Origin: an uncultured Oxalobacteraceae bacterium
GTDB taxonomy: Bacteria; Pseudomonadota; Gammaproteobacteria; Burkholderiales; Burkholderiaceae_D
Length of the DNA: 8,876 nucleotides
Assembly (NCBI GenBank): GCA_937996605.1
Contig: CALKVB010000611.1
Coordinates: forward strand, 1-8,876
Direction of reading: 5' to 3'
The notes under the pieces were generated by a model. That model saw only the letters and a list, made by a program, of their open reading frames with translations, made no database searches and was not told the origin of the DNA. Positions within the stretch are counted from its first letter, which is position 1, and every line of letters starts with the position of its first letter. A program made the position numbers and the translations under genes. Shown piece after piece: positions 1-6,874 of this stretch.

Positions 1-11
1 CGACCCTCATT

Positions 12-94
12 TTAGAAATTTATTTAAGATGAAGAGCATGTATTTAAGTCGATAATAAGTTGCTAGCTGTTAGAAAATAAGCCATTAGAAATTA
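12..94 (+). promoter_or_regulatory. AT-rich repeated upstream region of the PaiB-like gene
   Basis: The 100 bp before the gene carry two exact copies of TATTTAAG at 21-28 and 41-48, spaced 20 bp (about two helical turns). They also carry three copies of TTAGAAA at 12-18, 70-76 and 85-91. A -10-like GATAAT lies at 51-56, with no good -35 at 16-18 bp. The repeats could be regulator binding sites, possibly autoregulatory, but short repeats are expected by chance in such AT-rich DNA. Confidence 0.25.
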
Positions 95-100
95 CAGAAC

Positions 101-703
101 ATGTATATCCCTAAAGAATTCCAACAGCCCGATCAAACTACTGCAATTGAATACATGAAAAAGTATTCGTTTGCAACATTAATTACTGCAGCTGAAAACA
201 CACCGCGCGCCACACATCTACCTTTTGTGATTGAAGTAGAAAACGATAAAATTATTCTCCATTCACACATGGCGAAAGATAATCCGCAATGGGAAGAATT
301 CGAAAAAGGTTCATGCCTTGTAGTATTCAGCAACCCCAACGCATATATTTCGCCTTCGCTTTACGAAAAAAACGACAATGTTCCAACTTGGAATTATGTT
401 GCTGTTCATGCATCCGGCAATGCGTTAATATTGGATTCAGAAGCTGAAAAAATTACACTTCTGGAACGCATGATTCACACTTACGAACCCGAATATTTCG
501 AACAATGGAAGACAGTAAGCGAACGCTACAAATCCAACTTATTCCCGGATTTGGTAGCCTTTAAAATTCATGTTTCACAATTAGAATGCAAAGAAAAGCT
601 CAGTCAGAATAAGAGTAAAAAAGAAAGAGAGCATATTTCCAATTCGCTTATAGAATCGCAAAACGAATTAGGTACGATTATGCAGAAAAAGAATACTCCA
701 TAA
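101..703 (+). CDS. PaiB-family FMN-binding negative transcriptional regulator
   Basis: This 200-residue protein belongs to the PaiB/FMN_bind_2 family, small split-barrel flavin-binding proteins named after Bacillus PaiB, which is linked to repression of sporulation and protease genes. The family signatures are visible: the N-terminal MYIP start, HMAKDNPQW at residues 56-64, PTWNYVAVHASG at 95-106 and KEKLSQNKS at 164-172. Length fits the family (about 200-210). The last 30 residues are polar and lysine-rich. No strong Shine-Dalgarno precedes the ATG, but the start fits the family N-terminus. The gene is AT-rich (about 35-37% GC in the two lines I counted, against about 47% in one ftsZ line) and converges on secA, so it may be an accessory acquisition. 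The family's molecular role in proteobacteria is poorly defined, and it could be a flavin-dependent enzyme rather than a repressor. Family call is firm; function is uncertain. Confidence 0.9.
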   Translation: MYIPKEFQQPDQTTAIEYMKKYSFATLITAAENTPRATHLPFVIEVENDKIILHSHMAKDNPQWEEFEKGSCLVVFSNPNAYISPSLYEKNDNVPTWNYVAVHASGNALILDSEAEKITLLERMIHTYEPEYFEQWKTVSERYKSNLFPDLVAFKIHVSQLECKEKLSQNKSKKEREHISNSLIESQNELGTIMQKKNTP

Positions 704-741
704 AACAAGAAAGGCATCTCTTTGAGATGCCTTTCTTGTTT
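703..741. terminator. Bidirectional Rho-independent terminator between the PaiB-like gene and secA
   Basis: A perfect 18-bp inverted repeat (703-720 with 724-741) encloses a 3-nt loop. The core is GGCATCTC/GAGATGCC and the outer ends are A-rich and T-rich, so both strands get a U-rich 3' side. Its left arm begins at the last base of the PaiB-like gene's TAA (701-703), and it ends 14 bp before the secA stop. It can therefore terminate both convergent genes. Confidence 0.88.
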
Positions 742-755
742 ATCGTTGAATGCAA

Positions 756-3518
756 TTACGCATCCTTTCCATGACATTGTTTAAACTTCTTACCACTACC
801 GCATGGACACATATCATTGCGTCCTACTTTCCAGCCTGATTCAACATAAGCTTGCGAATCATCGGCAGCAACAGGATTTGGTGCCAACATCTCTTCAGGA
901 GACGCGTTAGCATCGAAATCAGCGTGCTGATAATGAACATTTTCAACCTGCGATTGCGCCAATTGCTGCTCCGCAGCTTCGATTTCCTCACGAGATTGGA
1001 TACGAACCGTGACGATGATACGCACTACTTCATTTTTGATCATATCCAACATTTGACCAAACAACTCGAAGGCTTCACGTTTGTATTCTTGCTTAGGATT
1101 TTTCTGAGCATAGCCCCTCAGATGAATACCTTGACGCAGATGATCCAAGGCCGCCAGATGTTCGCGCCAATGACTATCAATGCTTTGCAACATGACGCTG
1201 CGTTCGAAGCCTGCAAAAGACTCTTTTCCGACTAATTCCACCTTGGCGTCATAATTGGCTTTTGCAGCTGCGACCACACGCTCGACAATATCAGCGTCCG
1301 TCAAGTTTTGTTCTGTTTCGAGCAAACCAGTCAAATTGATATCAAGTGCCCACTCGGCAGCTAAGTGTGACTGCAAGCCTTTCAAATCCCACTGCTCTTC
1401 AACGGACTCTTCTGGTACATACATGCGCACCAAATCGTGGAACATACCGTCACGCAAAGACGCCATCATTTCAGACATATCCTGCGCTTCCAACAATTCA
1501 TTACGTTGTTGGTAAATGACTTTACGCTGATCATTAGCGACGTCATCGTACTCGAGCAATTGCTTACGAATATCGAAGTTACGTGCTTCAACTTTGCGTT
1601 GTGCGGACTCAATAGAACGGCTAACTATGCCAGCTTCGATAGGCTCCCCTTCTGGCATCTTCAGACGGTCCATAATCGCACGAACACGATCCCCCGCAAA
1701 AATACGTAGCAAGGCATCATCCAAAGATAAATAGAACCTTGAAGAACCTGGGTCGCCTTGGCGACCTGAACGACCACGTAGTTGATTATCAACGCGACGC
1801 GATTCATGACGCTCAGTGCCAACAATATGTAAACCGCCTGCGGCAACCACTTGATCGTGCAAGGACTGCCATTCATCACGCAGCTGTTTGGCTTGCGCTT
1901 GCTTTTCAGCATCAGACAAACTCGTCGATACTTCGATCAACTGCACTTGTTTGGCGACATTACCGCCCAAGACGATATCGGTACCACGGCCTGCCATGTT
2001 AGTAGCAATTGTTATACCTTTTGGACGCCCCGCCTGTGCAATGATTTCTGCTTCACGTGCATGCTGTTTTGCATTCAAAACGTTATGTGGCAACTTCGCT
2101 TTAGTCAAAATACCGGACAACAATTCAGAATTTTCAATCGAGGTTGTACCAACCAAAACAGGCTGTCCACGCTCATAGCAATCCTGAATGTCTTTCAACA
2201 TCGCGCCATATTTCTCTTCCGCAGACTTATAGACCTGATCTTGGCGATCTTTACGTTGCGATGGTTTGTTTGGCGGAATTACGACTGTTTCCAAGCCGTA
2301 AATCTCTTGGAATTCGTATGCCTCTGTGTCCGCCGTACCTGTCATACCTGACAAGCGCGCATACATACGGAAATAATTTTGGAATGTGATCGAAGCCAAT
2401 GTTTGGTTTTCGTTTTGGATACGAACACCCTCTTTTGCTTCAACTGCTTGATGCAAGCCATCGGACCAACGACGGCCCGTCATCATACGTCCCGTAAATT
2501 CATCGACGATAACGATTTCATCATTCAACACCACATAGTGCTGATCTTTGAAATACAAAGCATGCGCGCGCAAAGCAGCATACAAATGATGTACCAAGGA
2601 AATATGAGCTGCGTCATACAATGAAGCACCTTCAGGCAATAAACCCATTTGGGTCAAAATGCGCTCTGCTTTGTCATGACCTGCTTCGGTCAACAACACT
2701 TGGTGCGATTTCTCATCTTTCGTGTAATCACCTGGCACTTCAACTACACCTTTACCATCTGGTGTTTCCTCACCAATTTGCAAAGTTAATAGCTTAGGTA
2801 CCTCGTTTATTTTGTAATACAACTCGGTATGATTTTCAGCTTGACCGGAAATAATCAACGGCGTACGCGCCTCGTCGATCAAGATCGAGTCAACTTCGTC
2901 GACTACTGCGAAATTCAAAGTACGTTGAACGCGATCTTTGGCTTCGTACACCATGTTGTCACGCAAATAGTCGAAACCTAATTCGTTATTCGTACCATAG
3001 GTAATGTCAGACGCATAGGCGGTTTGCTTTGCATCATGTTCCAGCTGTGAGAGGTTTACACCTGTCGTCAAACCCAGCCAACCGTACAGCTGGCCCATTT
3101 GTTCTGCATCGCGTTGTGCCAAATAGTCGTTGACTGTGACGACGTGCACCCCCTTACCTGACAAGGCATTCAAATAAATTGGTAAAGTCGCCATCAGCGT
3201 TTTACCTTCACCCGTGCCCATTTCGGCGATCTTCCCGAAATGCAGCGCCATGCCACCCATCATTTGGACGTCGAAATGGCGCATTTTCAGTACACGCTTA
3301 CTTGCTTCGCGACACACCGCAAATGCTTCAGGCAAGATGGAATCAAGAGTCGCGCCTTTACTGATACGCTCTTTAAACTCAGGTGTTTTCGCCTTCAATT
3401 GCTCATCAGTCAGTGCTTCCAACTTTGGCTCTAAGGCGTTAATTTCACGCACTATTTTTTGGTATTGTTTCAAGAGCCGTTGATTACGACTACCGAATAT
3501 TTTGGTCAGGAATGACAT
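756..3518 (-). CDS. secA: Preprotein translocase ATPase SecA
   Basis: SecA is the cytosolic and membrane-peripheral ATPase that pushes unfolded preproteins through SecYEG. The product is 920 residues, a normal length for betaproteobacteria. Nucleotide-binding domain 1 has Walker A GTGEGKT at 101-107 and the Walker B/DEAD-like DEVD at 207-210. The preprotein cross-linking region lies at roughly 230-370. Nucleotide-binding domain 2 carries the helicase motif QLRGRSGRQGDPGSSRF at 579-595. The scaffold and two-helix-finger region follows (about 620-830), with SIDSHWREHL at 779-788. A flexible linker leads to the C-terminal zinc/SecB-binding tail, where Cys904, Cys906, Cys915 and His916 form the CxCx8CH motif. 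The MSFLTKIFGS start matches the family, although no clear Shine-Dalgarno precedes it. It follows the M23 gene on the same strand after 217 bp and may be co-transcribed with it. There is no secM-like gene of normal size upstream. Confidence 0.99.
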   Translation of the reverse strand: MSFLTKIFGSRNQRLLKQYQKIVREINALEPKLEALTDEQLKAKTPEFKERISKGATLDSILPEAFAVCREASKRVLKMRHFDVQMMGGMALHFGKIAEMGTGEGKTLMATLPIYLNALSGKGVHVVTVNDYLAQRDAEQMGQLYGWLGLTTGVNLSQLEHDAKQTAYASDITYGTNNELGFDYLRDNMVYEAKDRVQRTLNFAVVDEVDSILIDEARTPLIISGQAENHTELYYKINEVPKLLTLQIGEETPDGKGVVEVPGDYTKDEKSHQVLLTEAGHDKAERILTQMGLLPEGASLYDAAHISLVHHLYAALRAHALYFKDQHYVVLNDEIVIVDEFTGRMMTGRRWSDGLHQAVEAKEGVRIQNENQTLASITFQNYFRMYARLSGMTGTADTEAYEFQEIYGLETVVIPPNKPSQRKDRQDQVYKSAEEKYGAMLKDIQDCYERGQPVLVGTTSIENSELLSGILTKAKLPHNVLNAKQHAREAEIIAQAGRPKGITIATNMAGRGTDIVLGGNVAKQVQLIEVSTSLSDAEKQAQAKQLRDEWQSLHDQVVAAGGLHIVGTERHESRRVDNQLRGRSGRQGDPGSSRFYLSLDDALLRIFAGDRVRAIMDRLKMPEGEPIEAGIVSRSIESAQRKVEARNFDIRKQLLEYDDVANDQRKVIYQQRNELLEAQDMSEMMASLRDGMFHDLVRMYVPEESVEEQWDLKGLQSHLAAEWALDINLTGLLETEQNLTDADIVERVVAAAKANYDAKVELVGKESFAGFERSVMLQSIDSHWREHLAALDHLRQGIHLRGYAQKNPKQEYKREAFELFGQMLDMIKNEVVRIIVTVRIQSREEIEAAEQQLAQSQVENVHYQHADFDANASPEEMLAPNPVAADDSQAYVESGWKVGRNDMCPCGSGKKFKQCHGKDA

Positions 3519-3735
3519 GCTTATGTGTTGGTGATGAGTAAGGTTCTAAAACGCCACGTCAAAAACGCAGCAAATATGACTAACTTTTAATTTTAACATG
3601 ACACCACCCCATTTCTGGAAAAATGGGATGTAACAGAAACGATCAGGGTAGATTTGGTGCCAAAAAAGACAATTTCAAGGCTGGCTAGAAAGTGTTTTTC
3701 GGCGGGACGAGTTAACAATTAACTTTAAACCATGC
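3519..3735 (-). promoter_or_regulatory. secA upstream region, no confident promoter
   Basis: This 217-bp gap between the M23 stop and the secA start contains a 7-bp hairpin, CCCATTT/AAATGGG (3608-3614 with 3621-3627), without a following U-run. It also has a lone TTGACG (minus strand, 3557-3562) without a convincing -10 at the right distance, and a 17-codon minus-strand ORF at 3546-3599. I see no Rho-independent terminator after the M23 gene, so read-through into secA is possible. Any secA promoter here is not obvious from consensus. Confidence 0.3.
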
Positions 3736-4701
3736 TTATTTAACCAAGGACGCAATTTTTGAAATATCAGCGCCTTCGTTACCAGCATTTAAAAATTTAT
3801 GGGGGTTTTGCGGTATACCTTTGATACGAACCTCAAAATGCAAATGTGCGCCAGTCGAGCGTCCCGTTGAACCAATATCGGCGATTCGCTGCCCACGCTT
3901 CACAATATCACCCACTTTGGCATACAAGCGAGATGCATGAGCATAGCGCGTCATCATGTCACCACCATGGTCGATCTCCAACATGTTGCCAAACTCCGGA
4001 TGATATTCAGCAGCGACCACTACACCGCCCGCGGCAGCAACAATAGGCGTACCAGTTGGCGCAGAAAAGTCAAGTCCCTCATGGAAAGCCGTACGTCCTG
4101 AGAATGGATCAATTCGGCGTCCAAAGGTTGAAGCGTTATAACCAACATTTACAGGAACTACCGTTGGTAATAATTTCGCCTGAAGTTTAAAGTTCATCAA
4201 TTTTGATTCAACCACGTTGAGGTAATCAGAGCGATACCCGAGGTCGCGAGCCATGACATCAAGCGATTGCTGAAAGTCACTTAGACTCAAATCTGGCTTA
4301 TTCAGCGGAACCTCAATGCCACCGCGCCCCGGCGGCTCTTTAAAATTAAACTCTTCCGGTTTAACTCCCGCCAAACCTTGCACGCGTTCACCGAGAGCAT
4401 CAAGACGAATCAGCTGCGCTTGCATCTCACCCAACTTTGCAGCCATAGCGGCTAAATTTTCTTTGAGGTATTTATCGTTAGTTGTAACGGTCCCCGCACC
4501 GCTGGGCATCAATGATTCAGGCATCAAGGCTTTTGCCAGTTTCGAGTCATTCGCAGCAAGCCTGGCGGTCAATGACATTAAGGCGACAGCACAAAGGACA
4601 GATACAAAGAAGAAAGCGAGTAAAAAACTAATCAAATGCTTGGACGACAAAGTCACCGACTTGGCTTGCGTCAAGCGAGAATGCATAATAATTACTTGCA
4701 T
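3736..4701 (-). CDS. Membrane-anchored M23 (LytM-type) peptidoglycan endopeptidase
   Basis: A 321-residue zinc metallopeptidase of the LytM/lysostaphin (M23) family, expected to cleave peptide cross-links of murein in the periplasm. A short basic cytosolic N-terminus is followed by a membrane segment at about 22-45 (LISFLLAFFFVSVLCAVALM). A helical, probably coiled-coil stretch spans 77-112, and the LytM domain covers about 188-306. The zinc and catalytic residues are all present: His207 and Asp211 in HEGLD, His255 in RYAH, and His286 and His288 in GAHLHFE. It therefore looks like an active enzyme of the MepM kind rather than a degenerate EnvC/NlpD-type activator. The start at 4701 is chosen because GGAGG lies 8 nt upstream. 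An in-frame ATG at 4755 would add 18 residues but would overlap dciA. It sits upstream of secA on the same strand, as in Pseudomonas. Exact substrate is unknown. Confidence 0.93.
   Translation of the reverse strand: MQVIIMHSRLTQAKSVTLSSKHLISFLLAFFFVSVLCAVALMSLTARLAANDSKLAKALMPESLMPSGAGTVTTNDKYLKENLAAMAAKLGEMQAQLIRLDALGERVQGLAGVKPEEFNFKEPPGRGGIEVPLNKPDLSLSDFQQSLDVMARDLGYRSDYLNVVESKLMNFKLQAKLLPTVVPVNVGYNASTFGRRIDPFSGRTAFHEGLDFSAPTGTPIVAAAGGVVVAAEYHPEFGNMLEIDHGGDMMTRYAHASRLYAKVGDIVKRGQRIADIGSTGRSTGAHLHFEVRIKGIPQNPHKFLNAGNEGADISKIASLVK
4661..4689 (+). promoter_or_regulatory. Putative sigma-70 promoter for dciA inside the M23 gene
   Basis: TTGGCT (4661-4666) and CATAAT (4684-4689) are separated by exactly 17 bp, matching 4/6 and 5/6 of the consensus. 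They lie about 60 bp before the dciA ATG, inside the first codons of the divergent M23 gene. The predicted start near 4696 would give a leader of about 55 nt. This is a consensus match only. Confidence 0.42.
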
Positions 4702-4709
4702 TAAAGATG

Positions 4710-4714
4710 CCTCC
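4710..4714 (-). promoter_or_regulatory. Ribosome binding site deciding the M23 start
   Basis: GGAGG on the minus strand, 8 nt before the ATG at 4701. It supports this start over the ATG at 4755, which lies 18 codons upstream and overlaps the start of dciA on the other strand. Confidence 0.75.
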
Positions 4715-4749
4715 GTGACCAATAATGACAGCTGTGGTAATGTGCTGCT

Positions 4750-5247
4750 ATGCAATCACCTCAACAACCTTATCGATTAAATATTAAGCGTGGCAAGAAA
4801 CCTGCGAGTGCGCCTGGCGTCTCTAGTTTCTTACAACAGAGCGATAAACTATCGCCACTTTTGCCTACCGTGAAGCGCAACATATCGCTTCAAAAAGAAT
4901 GTGAAAGCTTTCTTCCACCCATATTCGGCCATTGCGAAGTACTAAATCTTCATGAAAATCAACTTGTACTCTCAGCACCAAATGCGGCCATTGCCAGCAA
5001 GTTAAAGCAACAATTACCAAAATTGCTAGCCCATTTACAGCAACGAGGCTGGCAGATTAACGCAATCAGAATTAAAGTACAAGTCAAAAAAACAGTTGAA
5101 AAACAACAAGCTGTCAAACAAGCATTACTTACACCATCAGCATTAAATGCCTTTAAGACATTAGAAAATAGCTTGGAGACAACGCCTCAGAACGAAGCGT
5201 TGAAAGCCGCGTTAGCACGTCTGCTAAGTAGAAACGGAATTAAATGA
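4750..5247 (+). CDS. dciA: DciA (DUF721) replicative helicase loader
   Basis: DciA is the helicase loader/operator that delivers DnaB to the replication origin in bacteria lacking DnaC/DnaI-type loaders. This 165-residue protein shows the DUF721 pattern: FLQQSDKL near 27-34, LQKECESFLPPIFGHC at 47-62, QLVLSAPNAAIASKLKQQLP at 71-90, then WQINAIRIKVQ at 101-111, the KH-like fold core. The basic N-terminus (KRGKKP) suits nucleic-acid contact. Two short helices end the protein. There is no other internal Met, so the ATG at 4750 is the only ATG start; its Shine-Dalgarno is weak. It is the only gene in this part of the cluster on the plus strand. It diverges from the M23 gene by 48 bp and converges on lpxC with 46 bp between stops, where I see no clear terminator. 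The lpxC-dciA-M23-secA neighbourhood also occurs in Pseudomonas. The sequence is divergent, so the assignment rests on pattern and context. Confidence 0.85.
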   Translation: MQSPQQPYRLNIKRGKKPASAPGVSSFLQQSDKLSPLLPTVKRNISLQKECESFLPPIFGHCEVLNLHENQLVLSAPNAAIASKLKQQLPKLLAHLQQRGWQINAIRIKVQVKKTVEKQQAVKQALLTPSALNAFKTLENSLETTPQNEALKAALARLLSRNGIK

Positions 5248-5293
5248 AAGTCTTCAGCACTCTTACCGGACCAAGGAATTCGGAAGATTTGCT

Positions 5294-6229
5294 CTAATTT
5301 AAGGCCCACTCGCGCTGATCTAAGTGAGAGTAAGAAATAGGCGCTTTTGCAACTGCATCGAAACTAACGATTTCATATGCATCTGGCTGGGACAACAACA
5401 CTCTTAGCAATTGATTATTCAAACCGTGGCCAGACTTGTGAGCCGTATAGCTCGCTAAAAATGGATGGCCGATCAAATACAAATCGCCAATCGCATCCAA
5501 AATCTTGTGGCGCACAAATTCATCATCAAAGCGCAAACCATCGGCATTCAAAATGCGATACTCATCCATGACAATGGCATTCTCAAGCGAACCGCCACGC
5601 GCTAGCCCTATGCCTCGCAGCATTTCTACGTCCTGCATGAAGCCAAAGGTGCGGGCACGCGCCACATCTTTGACGTAAGAGACTTTTTCAAAATCGACCA
5701 CTGCGGTTTGCGCGGTACCGTCAACAGCGGGATGATTGAACTCAATAAAGAAGCTCAGTTTAAAACCATCATAAGGCTCAAGGCGCGCCCATTTTTCCGA
5801 CTTGCCACTACCTTCGCGGATTTCGACTGGCTTTAACACGCGAATAAATTTTTTGGCTGCATCCTGTTCTTGCAAGCCACCTTGCTGAATGAGATATACA
5901 AAAGAGGATGCAGATCCATCCATAATCGGGATCTCTTCTGCACTCACATCGATAAACATGTTATCAATACCTAGACCTGCGCACGCCGACAACAAATGCT
6001 CCACCGTCGACACTTTGGCACCGTCTTTCGTGAGCGTGGACGCCATTTTGGTATCCCCAATGTTTAAGGCTGTCGCAGGAAACACCACGGGCGGTGTCAA
6101 ATCAACGCGTGTGAACACAATGCCGGTATCCACCGGCGCTGGCTTTAAAGTAAGCGTAACCTTAGTGCCGGAATGAACTCCAACACCGATGGTTTTGACT
6201 TCTTGTTTTATCGTTCTTTGTTTTAGCAT
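5294..6229 (-). CDS. lpxC: UDP-3-O-acyl-N-acetylglucosamine deacetylase LpxC
   Basis: LpxC removes the N-acetyl group from UDP-3-O-(3-hydroxyacyl)-GlcNAc, the committed zinc-dependent step of lipid A synthesis in the cytosol. With the start at 6229 the protein has 311 residues (E. coli about 305). Catalytic and metal residues are intact: Glu77 and His78 in VEHLLSA, His241 and Asp245 in RHKILDAIGDL, and His268 in HKSGHGLNN. The start is set by homology, since MLKQRTIK aligns with E. coli MIKQRTLK. An in-frame ATG at 6253 would add eight residues that do not resemble the family. No Shine-Dalgarno precedes 6229, and a perfect TATAAT lies only 6 nt upstream (see findings). A terminator separates it from the peroxiredoxin gene, so it probably has its own promoter. 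Downstream it converges on dciA. Confidence 0.98.
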   Translation of the reverse strand: MLKQRTIKQEVKTIGVGVHSGTKVTLTLKPAPVDTGIVFTRVDLTPPVVFPATALNIGDTKMASTLTKDGAKVSTVEHLLSACAGLGIDNMFIDVSAEEIPIMDGSASSFVYLIQQGGLQEQDAAKKFIRVLKPVEIREGSGKSEKWARLEPYDGFKLSFFIEFNHPAVDGTAQTAVVDFEKVSYVKDVARARTFGFMQDVEMLRGIGLARGGSLENAIVMDEYRILNADGLRFDDEFVRHKILDAIGDLYLIGHPFLASYTAHKSGHGLNNQLLRVLLSQPDAYEIVSFDAVAKAPISYSHLDQREWALN

Positions 6230-6235
6230 TTTGTG

Positions 6236-6241
6236 ATTATA
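6236..6241 (-). promoter_or_regulatory. Perfect -10 hexamer (TATAAT) directly before lpxC
   Basis: The minus strand reads TATAAT at 6241-6236, ending 6 nt before the lpxC ATG. A possible -35 is weak (TTGTGC at 6261-6266, spacer 19). If this box is used, transcription would begin at or next to the A of the ATG. It may also be a chance AT-rich match. Confidence 0.35.
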
Positions 6242-6308
6242 AACGTCGAACACATTTTACGCACAAGACGACATGTAACATTGCGCTTTCTATGGCATTT
6301 TTAAAAGT

Positions 6309-6338
6309 AAAAAAGCGCACCCAAATGAGTACGCTTTT
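6309..6338 (-). terminator. Rho-independent terminator after the peroxiredoxin gene
   Basis: AAAAGCG (6311-6317) pairs with CGCTTTT (6332-6338). The stem continues inward past one C/A mismatch with AC/GT, closing an 8-nt loop. On the minus strand the stem runs into six consecutive T residues (6314-6309). It lies 18 bp beyond the peroxiredoxin stop and insulates that gene from lpxC. Confidence 0.75.
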
Positions 6339-6356
6339 GTTCGAAATGTAAAACGA

Positions 6357-6863
6357 TTATGCTAATTGAGCCAACATCGTCTCAGCATTTGACACCGCAA
6401 ATGCGCCGCCTTCTTCCACATTGAGATGTTTTACAACACCATCCACCACCACCATAGAATAACGTTGTGAACGTGTGCCCATGCCAAATTTGCTGAAGTC
6501 TGCATCGAGACCCAATGCTTTACTGAAAGCTGCATTACCATCTGCCATCATACGCACGATGCCGGTCGCTTTTTGATCACGGCCCCATGCACCCATTACA
6601 AATGCATCATTGACGGATACACACCAAATTTCATCCACGCCTTTGGCTTTCAACGCAGCTGCATGCTCAACATAACCTGGTACATGTTTTGCGGAGCAAG
6701 TTGGTGTGTAGGCACCTGGCAAACCAAAAATTGCGATGGTTTTGCCTTTAATCAGATCAGCAACATTAAATGTATTTGGGCCTAAAGAGCAGCCTTCTGA
6801 TTCAACTTCGATAAATTCTGAAAGGCTGCCTGCTGGCAATGTGTCACCAATCTTGATGGTCAT
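6357..6863 (-). CDS. Peroxiredoxin, Prx5 (atypical 2-Cys/hybrid) type
   Basis: A 168-residue thiol peroxidase of the Prx5 subgroup, which reduces H2O2 and organic hydroperoxides with thioredoxin, glutaredoxin or glutathione as donor. The signature PGAYTPTCSAKHVPGY spans residues 49-64, with Pro49, Thr53 and the peroxidatic Cys56 in the PxxxTxxC arrangement. Arg131 in GTRSQRYSMVV is the expected active-site arginine. The other cysteines are Cys25 and Cys81 (WCVSVND). There is no C-terminal cysteine equivalent to the resolving Cys of human PRDX5, so turnover may use an external thiol. A fused glutaredoxin domain, seen in some relatives, is absent. GGGAG 6 nt before the ATG is a good Shine-Dalgarno. 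Terminators lie on both sides (6992-7023 and 6309-6338), so the gene appears to be monocistronic. Its place between ftsZ and lpxC is typical of Burkholderiales. Confidence 0.96.
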   Translation of the reverse strand: MTIKIGDTLPAGSLSEFIEVESEGCSLGPNTFNVADLIKGKTIAIFGLPGAYTPTCSAKHVPGYVEHAAALKAKGVDEIWCVSVNDAFVMGAWGRDQKATGIVRMMADGNAAFSKALGLDADFSKFGMGTRSQRYSMVVVDGVVKHLNVEEGGAFAVSNAETMLAQLA

Positions 6864-6869
6864 AATGGA

Positions 6870-6874
6870 CTCCC
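6870..6874 (-). promoter_or_regulatory. Ribosome binding site of the peroxiredoxin gene
   Basis: GGGAG on the minus strand, 6 nt before the ATG at 6863. Just upstream are three TTTAG motifs spaced 9-10 bp. I could not find a convincing -35/-10 pair in the 128 bp up to the ftsZ terminator. Confidence 0.65.

Noticed and set aside
852..2624. Several 80-166-codon plus-strand open frames opposite secA
   Set aside because: All lie within intact secA, overlap one another in different frames and show no recognisable protein pattern.
3557..3562. TTGACG as the -35 of a secA promoter
   Set aside because: No hexamer resembling TATAAT lies 16-18 bp downstream, and the start would leave almost no leader before the ATG. 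It is kept only as a remark in the region note.
3608..3627. Hairpin as a terminator for the M23 gene
   Set aside because: The stem is only 7 bp and is followed on the minus strand by GTGGTGTC rather than a U-run.
3710..3724. AGTTAA-CAA-TTAACT dyad after the M23 stop
   Set aside because: It is a short, AT-only palindrome without a U-run or a known consensus, expected by chance.
4702..4755. An 18-residue N-terminal extension of the M23 protein from the ATG at 4755
   Set aside because: The GGAGG ribosome binding site lies inside the extension and is correctly spaced for the ATG at 4701. The extension would also overlap the start of dciA.
5248..5293. A terminator between dciA and lpxC
   Set aside because: Only imperfect short pairings (TCTTC/GAAGA with a long loop) are present and there is no U-run on either side.
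6230..6253. An eight-residue N-terminal extension of LpxC from the ATG at 6253
   Set aside because: LpxC proteins begin at the position of MLKQRTIK, and the extra residues do not resemble the family.
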